Source of the DNA: Bacteroidaceae bacterium
GTDB taxonomy: Bacteria > Bacteroidota > Bacteroidia > Bacteroidales > Bacteroidaceae
Reading direction: 5' to 3'
Length of the DNA: 5,240 nucleotides
Assembly (NCBI GenBank): GCA_023227685.1
Contig: JALNVG010000177.1
Coordinates: 1-5,240, forward strand
Shown here: one piece after another, positions 1 through 4,691 of the stretch
How positions within the stretch are numbered: position 1 is the first letter of the stretch
Layout: each line of letters opens with the position of its first letter
Notes under the pieces: generated by a model
Seen by the model: the letters and a program-made list of their open reading frames with translations, nothing else
The model's database searches: none
Told to the model about the DNA's origin: nothing
Position numbers and translations under genes: made by a program

Positions 1-15
1 CTCTTTTGTTTTCAT
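1..15 (-). CDS. 5' end of an unidentified gene running off the left edge
   Basis: Only five codons are visible (Met-Lys-Thr-Lys-Glu, reading leftward from the ATG whose complement is at 13-15), so the product cannot be named. A gene start is supported by a purine-rich ribosome binding site (GAGGAGA on the minus strand, 24-30) lying 8 bases before the ATG, and by a -7-like promoter element at 75-82. It lies downstream of and on the same strand as the HxlR regulator, about 143 bases beyond its stop. Having its own promoter-like element suggests a separate transcription unit. It could be a further target of the regulator, but nothing visible proves this. Confidence 0.5.
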
Positions 16-23
16 TATTAATG

Positions 24-30
24 TCTCCTC
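24..30 (-). promoter_or_regulatory. ribosome binding site of the left-edge gene
   Basis: The minus strand reads GAGGAGA here, 8 bases before the ATG at 13-15. This is the best Shine-Dalgarno-like match among the minus-strand genes of the window and is the main reason for accepting such a short partial gene. Confidence 0.5.
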
Positions 31-74
31 TTTTTTAGTTATTGATTATTCTTATTGAATGCTTACGTAAATAC

Positions 75-82
75 CAAAGATA
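75..82 (-). promoter_or_regulatory. putative promoter -7 element for the left-edge gene
   Basis: The minus strand reads TATCTTTG, a perfect match to the Bacteroidetes -7 consensus TAnnTTTG. Transcription would start near 68-70 and give a leader of roughly 55 bases before the ATG at 13-15. No TTTG -33 element is present at the expected 19-21 base gap, so the call rests on the -7 alone. An 8-base palindrome TTACGTAA (63-70) lies right at the predicted start of transcription and could be an operator, though it is short enough to be chance. Confidence 0.4.
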
Positions 83-158
83 CAAAATATAAACAGTATT
101 GTTATTAAATCTACTAAGTATTTTTTGAATAAGTAAAACAAAACTACTTTTCAAAGAG

Positions 159-485
159 TTACTCCTTAGCCAATACATTATCCGTTCCCCATATTTCCAA
201 TTCATGGAATACGGGAGTGAGACTTTTGCCAAGATCAGTCAGCGAATATTCTACACGTGGGGGAATTTCTTTGTACTCTTCTCGCAGGATTAATCCGTCG
301 TACTCTAATTCTCTTAATTGTTCGGTAAGTACTTTTCGGGAGATCTTCGGTATGCGTACGGCTAATTCGCCAAAGCGTTTTTTGCTTGACGAAAGAGTAT
401 ATAGAATAATCACTTTCCATTTACCGCCTATCAATTCGAGTGTCGCTACAACAGGACATCTGCTTTTCTTGATCGTTTTTTCCAT
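159..485 (-). CDS. HxlR-family winged-helix transcriptional regulator
   Basis: A 108-residue DNA-binding regulator, the usual length for the HxlR family (DUF24). Family signatures run in order: Cys10-Pro at the N-terminus, IGGKWK (19-24), RFGEL (37-41), ISRKVLTEQLRELE with the recognition-helix region (48-61), DGL (63-65), PPRVEYSLTDLG in the wing (75-86), and a C-terminal dimerisation helix ending in W99-G100. Cys10 is the only cysteine. It occupies the position of the redox-sensing cysteine of characterised relatives (YodB and HypR of Bacillus, QorR of Corynebacterium), which react with quinones, diamide or hypochlorite; that this protein senses the same is inference. It is divergent from qorB, as ytfH is from ytfG in E. 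coli, so it probably represses qorB and itself. The start at 485 fits the family N-terminus; no Shine-Dalgarno sequence precedes it. Confidence 0.93.
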   Translation of the reverse strand: MEKTIKKSRCPVVATLELIGGKWKVIILYTLSSSKKRFGELAVRIPKISRKVLTEQLRELEYDGLILREEYKEIPPRVEYSLTDLGKSLTPVFHELEIWGTDNVLAKE

Positions 486-489
486 AATT

Positions 490-574
490 GTTACTTTTTT
501 GTTACTACTTTTTTACCTGTTACCCTTTTGTAACCTGTTACAAATATGAACTATTATTAGTTACTTTGCGTAAC
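490..574. repeat. cluster of GTTAC/GTAAC repeats, candidate operator region
   Basis: Seven copies of a 5-base unit lie in 85 bases. GTTAC on the plus strand starts at 490, 501, 519, 537 and 560, and its complement GTAAC starts at 530 and 570. Two inverted pairs result: GTTAC-N6-GTAAC at 519-534 and GTTAC-N5-GTAAC at 560-574. The half-sites in each pair are 10-11 bases apart, and the direct pair 490/501 is also 11 apart, about one helical turn. The right-hand pair directly adjoins the hxlR -7 element (574-581), and the leftmost copies lie just before the hxlR start codon. HxlR dimers bind inverted repeats, so autoregulation is a reasonable inference. The exact half-site is not established. Confidence 0.45.
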
Positions 575-581
575 AAAGATA
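574..581 (-). promoter_or_regulatory. putative -7 element of the hxlR-family gene
   Basis: The minus strand reads TATCTTTG, a perfect TAnnTTTG match. Transcription would start near 568, inside the inverted repeat GTTAC-N5-GTAAC (560-574), giving a leader of about 80 bases. No TTTG -33 element sits at the normal distance. A protein bound at the repeat would block initiation, which suits autorepression. Confidence 0.4.
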
Positions 582-589
582 GATATATG

Positions 590-604
590 TACAAATAATT
601 TGTA
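590..604. promoter_or_regulatory. perfect 15-base palindrome, candidate operator for qorB
   Basis: TACAAAT-A-ATTTGTA: two 7-base arms around a single central base, with no mismatch. It lies 63 bases before the qorB start codon and its right end overlaps the -7-like element at 603-610. It also lies upstream of the hxlR -7 element on the other strand, so one bound dimer could affect both promoters. Size and symmetry suit a winged-helix dimer such as HxlR. Binding is inferred only. Confidence 0.45.
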
Positions 605-610
605 TCTTTA
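603..610 (+). promoter_or_regulatory. qorB: weak candidate -7 element of qorB
   Basis: TATCTTTA differs from TAnnTTTG at the final base only. It would start transcription near 615 and give a leader of about 50 bases. No TTTG -33 element is found 19-21 bases upstream. A weak core promoter overlapped by a palindrome would fit a repressed, inducible gene. Confidence 0.3.
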
Positions 611-652
611 TGGAATATCTTTTATTTAATTTAACTATTATTGATTAAAAAA

Positions 653-660
653 AGAAAGGA
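653..660 (+). promoter_or_regulatory. qorB: ribosome binding site that fixes the qorB start
   Basis: AGAAAGGA lies 7 bases before the ATG at 668. This favours that ATG over the in-frame TTG at 641, which would place the purine run inside the coding region and add nine Lys-rich residues not expected in this family. Confidence 0.6.
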
Positions 661-667
661 CTTAAAA

Positions 668-1516
668 ATGAAAATCGGAGTAACAGGAGCCTCAGGTAAA
701 TTGGGGCACATCGTTGTAAAAAAGCTAAAAGAAAGAACATCGGCTGAAAACATCGTAGCTTTGGTGCGTGTACCGGAGAAAGCATCGGACTTAGGAGTGG
801 AAACTCGTGTGTTTGATTATGACAAACCGGAAAGTCTGGCACCCGCACTGCAAGGTGTGGACTATCTATTGCTTATTTCGGGCAATAAGGTGGGCATGCG
901 CACCAGGCAACATACGAATGTGATCAATGCCGCCAAACAGGCCGGGATAAAATGGATCGTATATACCAGTTTGCTTCATGTGGATAAATCGTCACTGAAT
1001 CTTGCCGAAGAACATCGGGACACTGAGGCTGCACTGAAAGCATCGGGCATTGCATATACTTTATTGCGTAACGGATGGTATACCGAAAACTATACCGGCT
1101 CGGTGAAAGGGGCTGTTGCTGCCGGAGCTCTTGTCGGATGTGCTGCCAACGGCAAGATTGCTTCCGCCGCCCGTGCGGACTATGCCGAAGCTGCGGCTGC
1201 CGTATTGACCGGTAAAGGTAACGAGGGCAAAATATACGAACTCTCCGGTGATGAAGCATATACCTTGGCCGACTTGGCTGCGGAGATTTCAAAACAGACA
1301 GGAAAGAATATTCCGTACAACAACTTGTCCGAAACGGGTTATGTTGAACTTTTGATGAAAAAAGGCTTACCGGAAGGTCTTGCCTCGTCTATTGCCGGAT
1401 GGGATGCCGGTGCATCGAGAAATGATTTGTTTGATGATACGAAACAACTCTCTGCTCTGATCGGACGCCCTACCACTCCACTGTCTAAAATGGTGGCTAA
1501 GGCATTGGCCGGTTAA
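668..1516 (+). CDS. qorB: NAD(P)H:quinone oxidoreductase, QorB/YtfG type
   Basis: A 282-residue atypical short-chain dehydrogenase of the NmrA-like group, close in length to E. coli QorB (about 286). The N-terminal Rossmann motif is GVTGASGKLG (4-13), followed by LVR (32-34) at the end of the second strand, where the 2'-phosphate of NADPH is usually held. QorB-specific blocks are easily recognised: LQGVDYLLLIS (61-71), HTNVINAAKQAG (82-93), YTSLLH (99-104), LLRNGWYTENY (132-142), GKIASAARADYAEAAAAVL (162-180), YELSGD (190-195) and the LFDD/LIGRPTT region near the C-terminus (254-270). The enzyme reduces quinones in the cytoplasm with NADPH and is thought to limit quinone redox stress. It is divergent from the HxlR regulator, the same pairing as E. 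coli ytfG/ytfH, and is probably controlled by it. The ATG at 668 is chosen over TTG 641 for its ribosome binding site and family length. The alanine-rich middle is conspicuously G+C-rich. Confidence 0.93.
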   Translation: MKIGVTGASGKLGHIVVKKLKERTSAENIVALVRVPEKASDLGVETRVFDYDKPESLAPALQGVDYLLLISGNKVGMRTRQHTNVINAAKQAGIKWIVYTSLLHVDKSSLNLAEEHRDTEAALKASGIAYTLLRNGWYTENYTGSVKGAVAAGALVGCAANGKIASAARADYAEAAAAVLTGKGNEGKIYELSGDEAYTLADLAAEISKQTGKNIPYNNLSETGYVELLMKKGLPEGLASSIAGWDAGASRNDLFDDTKQLSALIGRPTTPLSKMVAKALAG

Positions 1517-1522
1517 AAACAA

Positions 1523-1557
1523 AAAGTGTTATGTCCCCCGATGAGACATAACACTTT
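1523..1557. terminator. strong, probably bidirectional intrinsic terminator
   Basis: A perfect 13-bp stem pairs 1523-1535 with 1545-1557 around a 9-base loop (1536-1544). It lies between the convergent stops of qorB (1516) and the phosphatase (1580). Read on the minus strand the stem is followed at once by a T-rich run (TTGTTTTTAA), a classic terminator for the phosphatase transcript. Read on the plus strand the tail is less perfect: T/A-rich, with the T-run at 1571-1580. Confidence 0.85.
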
Positions 1558-1579
1558 ATTGTTATATATATTTCTTTTT

Positions 1580-2884
1580 TTAGATGTGACTCTTGCTATA
1601 AAAAGTCTTCTTAAAGGTTGCTAGTTTCTGCCGATAATAAGCTTCCACATCTTTCCAATGATAATAAGGTGCTATATCGGTCTTCACAGGCATGCTCACT
1701 TCATGCTCATTGAGAAGGGCTTTAACAAGAATATCATTGCTCTCTGGGTTACGGTAAAAGATCAACTGGATATTACTGGCCATCATAATAATCTTGTAAT
1801 TACGCCATTGATCTGCCAAATCTTCGGGATTGTTTATGACTTTTCCGAACCCTCCGAGATCCATCAATACAGCCAAAGGTAAAATACAACTGTCATGTCC
1901 GAATCTCAACGTGGCACCGTGACTGCGACTGACAACACATGTGTCGGCCGTATCGAGAATGTTCTTCAGCAAATTGGACTCAAGATAGGGCATTGCTCCT
2001 TTCGTCAGCGGAGAAGGGCCGTAATTGATATACCAATACAAGTTATTTCCACACCACAAATCATAACATTCCTGCCTGGTGAAGATGGGATATAGATTAA
2101 GCGTTGTCTGATACTTGTGACTTTGCATATTGCCGGTAACCCTGAAAATTTTTTCCATCAGTTGATCGGCATTGATATTTTGCTTGACATAAGCGTGATC
2201 TGTAAAAAGCGAACTCATCAGCCGCTCGGGATGTACATGATTCTTTTCAAATTTTTTGATCGCAGCTTTTACTTGCGGCAATTCACGCAATTTCAGGATG
2301 TCACTATCATCGTAATTCATATAATACATATCGTGCATGCTGGCATCGTTCTTCACTTCAATTTCCGGATTCATCGCCTTGAATTGCATACATTCATCCA
2401 TCATCGACAGGATGCAACGAATGACGATCGTTGAACGGGCATCAATCAAGGCTTTTCCTTCAAAGACATCGGGAAAGTTGGTAAACATCCGCTTGGCCAC
2501 ACCGGTATGCTGAATGGCTCCAAGTGGTGTCAGCTCTCCTATTCTTCCTCGCGACATGCAATTTAAACTATCCAGATCGGCCATCACTTTTCTCCCGAGC
2601 GGAGTTAGTTTTCCTGCTTTATCAGCCTCTTGCAACGTATTTAAAGGTGTGGAGTAATCATTCTTTCCTGTCAAGAAACGAGAACCATGCCTTTGATACG
2701 TACTGATATAAAAGGGCTTGTAACCTGCCGGAGCGGCTGTTAAACTTGTTTCTTCGGGAATTTGATATGCATAATAATTACTACCCGAACGATAAACATC
2801 CGCAAAAATTTCTTCTTTTGCCGTTTGTGCACTGAGCCCAAGCACAAAAGATAATAACAAAATTAATAATACACTCTTTTTCAT
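1580..2884 (-). CDS. secreted histidine-type phosphatase (histidine acid phosphatase branch)
   Basis: A 434-residue member of histidine phosphatase branch 2. It starts with a Sec signal peptide: Lys2-Lys3, a leucine-rich core, and likely cleavage after Ala19 in LSA-Q. It therefore acts in the periplasm or beyond. The catalytic motif is RHGSR (65-69), with His66 as the likely phosphohistidine nucleophile. A second active-site arginine lies in STIVIRC (151-157, Arg156). The distal motif is GHD (329-331), where Asp331 would be the proton donor. Enzymes of this branch release phosphate from phytate, sugar phosphates and other monoesters. The HD ending resembles acid phosphatase/AppA-type enzymes rather than the HAE motif of the MINPP inositol phosphatases known from Bacteroides, so the substrate is open. 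It follows msrB by 51 bases with no terminator or clear promoter between, so cotranscription is likely. No Shine-Dalgarno sequence is evident. Confidence 0.88.
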   Translation of the reverse strand: MKKSVLLILLLSFVLGLSAQTAKEEIFADVYRSGSNYYAYQIPEETSLTAAPAGYKPFYISTYQRHGSRFLTGKNDYSTPLNTLQEADKAGKLTPLGRKVMADLDSLNCMSRGRIGELTPLGAIQHTGVAKRMFTNFPDVFEGKALIDARSTIVIRCILSMMDECMQFKAMNPEIEVKNDASMHDMYYMNYDDSDILKLRELPQVKAAIKKFEKNHVHPERLMSSLFTDHAYVKQNINADQLMEKIFRVTGNMQSHKYQTTLNLYPIFTRQECYDLWCGNNLYWYINYGPSPLTKGAMPYLESNLLKNILDTADTCVVSRSHGATLRFGHDSCILPLAVLMDLGGFGKVINNPEDLADQWRNYKIIMMASNIQLIFYRNPESNDILVKALLNEHEVSMPVKTDIAPYYHWKDVEAYYRQKLATFKKTFYSKSHI

Positions 2885-2935
2885 TTTTATTTTAATTCTT
2901 TACTGAGTTTCTTAAGTGATATGAATAGTGTCTTT

Positions 2936-3298
2936 TTATTTCCTAACTGCCGGTACGAAATCAAGCGAAATGGAATTCACACAATGTCTCGTATTCTTAG
3001 GTGTGATCTTTTCACCGATAAACACGTGTCCCAAATGGGCTCCGCAACGGGCACACTGAATCTCCGTACGACGGCCGTCGGCATCGGGTACTTTTTTTAT
3101 GGCACCTGCCACTTCATCATCAAAGCTCGGCCAACCGCAACCGGCATCGAATTTATCTTCGGAACGATAAAGTTCGGCTCCGCACTGCTTGCAGTAATAC
3201 ACACCTTTCTCTTTATTCTTATCATAAATACCGGTAAAGGGACGTTCGGTGCCTTTATCTATTATAACATGCTTTTCTTCGGGTGTAAGTTCTTTCAT
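2936..3298 (-). CDS. msrB: peptide-methionine (R)-S-oxide reductase MsrB
   Basis: A complete single-domain MsrB of 120 residues. It reduces the R-epimer of methionine sulfoxide in oxidised proteins, using thioredoxin. Visible signatures: LTPEE (4-8), a structural zinc site from two CxxC pairs (Cys36/Cys39 and Cys82/Cys85), GCGWPSF (53-59) with Trp56 in the substrate pocket, GHVF (90-93), and RHCVNS (104-109) with catalytic Cys106 and Asn108. Cys54 in GCGWPSF matches the usual resolving cysteine, so a thioredoxin-recycled disulfide mechanism is expected. There is no signal peptide, so the protein is cytoplasmic, and no fused MsrA domain. It has its own promoter (3338-3368) and is the probable first gene of a two-gene unit with the phosphatase. 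The start is supported by GAGAGG just upstream. Confidence 0.96.
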   Translation of the reverse strand: MKELTPEEKHVIIDKGTERPFTGIYDKNKEKGVYYCKQCGAELYRSEDKFDAGCGWPSFDDEVAGAIKKVPDADGRRTEIQCARCGAHLGHVFIGEKITPKNTRHCVNSISLDFVPAVRK

Positions 3299-3300
3299 AA

Positions 3301-3306
3301 CCTCTC
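3301..3306 (-). promoter_or_regulatory. msrB: ribosome binding site of msrB, unusually close to the ATG
   Basis: The minus strand reads GAGAGG with only two bases before the ATG (complement at 3296-3298). Spacing this short is below the usual 5-9 bases, so the site may be weak or fortuitous. No other start codon fits the MsrB N-terminus. Confidence 0.4.
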
Positions 3307-3337
3307 TTTTTTAATAATTTAAACTATTTATGCGGAA

Positions 3338-3368
3338 TAAAGGTACTTCTTTTATGCAAATGAACAAA
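3338..3368 (-). promoter_or_regulatory. msrB: putative Bacteroidetes-type promoter of msrB
   Basis: On the minus strand TTTG (3365-3368) is followed, after exactly 19 bases, by TACCTTTA (3338-3345). This matches the -33/-7 pattern TTTG-N19-TAnnTTTG except for the last base. Transcription would start near 3333 with a leader of about 35 bases. Confidence 0.6.
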
Positions 3369-3375
3369 AAAAAAG

Positions 3376-3406
3376 TGTGAAATAAAGAAAGAATATTATA
3401 TCTTTG
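3376..3406 (+). promoter_or_regulatory. putative Bacteroidetes-type promoter of the acyltransferase
   Basis: TGTG (3376-3379, one mismatch to TTTG) and TATCTTTG (3399-3406, perfect -7) are separated by 19 bases. Transcription would begin near 3411, leaving about 20 bases before the ATG at 3431. The element also rules out the in-frame TTG at 3404 as a start, because that codon is part of the -7 box. Confidence 0.6.
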
Positions 3407-3430
3407 CCAACTCTTTATAAAATAATTTCT

Positions 3431-4585
3431 ATGAAAAATACAAATAAAAAGCCGGAAGTTTATTTAACTTCTAAGCCTCATTATGATATTCTTGACGGTC
3501 TTCGCGGAGTAGCGGCGATTATGGTTGTTCTCTTTCACTTGTTTGAGACCCATAATCATGGCATTCATTCAGAGCAAATCATCAATCACGGTTATCTTGC
3601 CGTCGATTTTTTTTATGTACTTTCCGGCTTTGTTATCGGTTACGCTTATGATGACCGTTGGGGGAAAATGTCATTGGGCAATTTCTTCAAACGACGTTTG
3701 GTGCGCTTACATCCGATGATCATCATGGGTATGACAATCGGACTGATCACTTTCTATTTTCAGGCAGGCCCTGCTTTTCCGGGCATAGCAGATACTCCGA
3801 TATGGAAACTGTTATTGGTGTTCATCATCGGCTGTACATTAATTCCGATATGCAAAAGTCTTGACTTCAGGGGATGGACGGAGATGCATCCGCTGGATGG
3901 TCCTGCCTGGTCTCTTTTCTATGAATATATCGCTAATCTGATATACGGACTATTCATTCATAGATTTTCTAAGAAGTGGCTGGCCTTTTTGGTTTTTATC
4001 TTTGCCTGCGTAACCATTGAATTTACTACTTATGGCAGCAAAGAGGGATATATCATTGGCGGTTGGTGCATCTGGGATCCGGCACAGGTGCGTATCGGAC
4101 TTACCCGTCTGCTTTATCCGTTCTTTGCCGGTCTGCTTCTTTCACGGGTTGCCAAACTGAAACATTATGACCATTCTTTTTTGATGTGCAGTTTGCTCGT
4201 GATCGTCTTATTGTCTATTCCCAATATCGGCGGCAACACTCATCAATGGATGAACGGTCTTTATGAATCGCTATGTATCATTGTCCTGTTTCCTCTGATC
4301 GTTTTTATGGGCGCAAGCGGCAATGTAACCGGAAAAAGGGCTTCGAAAGTATGCCGATTTCTCGGTGATATTTCTTATCCGCTATATATCACCCATTATT
4401 CTTTTGTCTATCTATATACCAGTTGGCAAAGCAAAACGTCTGCCACCATTCAACAGGGTATTCCGATGATGATACTCGTATTTGTGGTTAGTATCACTGT
4501 GGCTTATTGCTCGATGCATTTCTACGACTTGCCTGTTCGTGCATGGTTGAAGAAAAAAGTCTTCACCGTAGTAAAACAGCAATAA
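3431..4585 (+). CDS. membrane acyltransferase, acyltransferase-3 (OafA/YrhL-like) family
   Basis: A 384-residue integral inner-membrane protein. The family N-terminal block is LDGLRGVAAIMVVLFH (21-36), with Arg25 and the conserved putative catalytic His36. Next comes VDFFYVLSGFVIGY (58-71), then the arginine-rich loop RRLVRLHP (88-95). Further blocks are PAWSLFYEYIANLIY (158-172) and LGDISYPLYITHYSF (311-325). Many hydrophobic helices are evident (about ten); the C-terminus is basic and presumably cytoplasmic. Family members transfer acetyl or similar acyl groups to sugars of O-antigen, capsule, peptidoglycan or small molecules across the membrane. No SGNH esterase domain is attached. No glycan or polyketide genes are adjacent, so the acceptor cannot be inferred. 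It appears to be a single-gene unit divergent from msrB. The ATG at 3431 is chosen because the upstream TTG lies within the promoter. The short leader has no Shine-Dalgarno sequence. Confidence 0.92.
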   Translation: MKNTNKKPEVYLTSKPHYDILDGLRGVAAIMVVLFHLFETHNHGIHSEQIINHGYLAVDFFYVLSGFVIGYAYDDRWGKMSLGNFFKRRLVRLHPMIIMGMTIGLITFYFQAGPAFPGIADTPIWKLLLVFIIGCTLIPICKSLDFRGWTEMHPLDGPAWSLFYEYIANLIYGLFIHRFSKKWLAFLVFIFACVTIEFTTYGSKEGYIIGGWCIWDPAQVRIGLTRLLYPFFAGLLLSRVAKLKHYDHSFLMCSLLVIVLLSIPNIGGNTHQWMNGLYESLCIIVLFPLIVFMGASGNVTGKRASKVCRFLGDISYPLYITHYSFVYLYTSWQSKTSATIQQGIPMMILVFVVSITVAYCSMHFYDLPVRAWLKKKVFTVVKQQ

Positions 4586-4691
4586 ACAAATCGGTTTTCC
4601 TTTTCTTTAAAATTATTGTGCAGTATTTCTTTTGCGTACGTATTATATATAACATATACGCATTTGAATTTTAACTATATAATAAGAAAAA
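4586..4691. other. A/T-rich spacer between acyltransferase and beta-barrel genes
   Basis: This 106-base spacer has no coding potential in a plausible frame. Apart from the palindrome at 4633-4662 it holds a TTTG at 4631-4634 that could act as a -33 element, but no TAnnTTTG follows at the right distance. No strong intrinsic terminator follows the acyltransferase stop. Confidence 0.5.
4633..4662. repeat. 30-base imperfect palindrome upstream of the beta-barrel gene
   Basis: The outer arms TGCGTA and TACGCA pair perfectly. The A/T-rich interior pairs over most of its length, with three mismatched positions per arm. The centre is near 4647/4648, about 45 bases before the ATG at 4692 and 48 bases after the acyltransferase stop. 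It could be an operator, a hairpin in the leader of the next gene, or a weak terminator for the acyltransferase. The mismatches and lack of a clean T-run argue against a strong terminator. Confidence 0.4.

Noticed and set aside
127..152. Possible terminator hairpin after the HxlR gene
   Set aside because: The visible arms (AAGTA/TACTT) give only five A/T-rich pairs; too weak to call.
217..549. 110-codon plus-strand open frame over the HxlR gene
   Set aside because: Antisense to the HxlR regulator; its hydrophobic C-terminal end comes from the T-rich intergenic region, not a real membrane segment.
641..667. TTG start extending qorB by nine residues
   Set aside because: It would place the ribosome binding site at 653-660 inside the coding region; the ATG at 668 fits the family N-terminus.
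924..1292. 122-codon minus-strand open frame inside qorB
   Set aside because: Antisense to a well-supported gene; the Arg/His/Gln/Pro-rich translation is typical of a shadow frame in a G+C-richer gene.
2117..2434. 105-codon plus-strand open frame inside the phosphatase gene
   Set aside because: Antisense shadow; no ribosome binding site, promoter or recognisable domain.
2921..3322. 133-codon plus-strand open frame
   Set aside because: It is fully antisense to msrB, whose motifs are unmistakable; the translation shows no family features.
3404..3430. TTG start extending the acyltransferase by nine residues
   Set aside because: The codon lies within the TATCTTTG promoter element, so it would not be in the transcript.
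4586..4615. Possible terminator right after the acyltransferase
   Set aside because: T-rich, but no stable stem precedes the T-run; only a 4-base match (ACCG/CGGT) was found.
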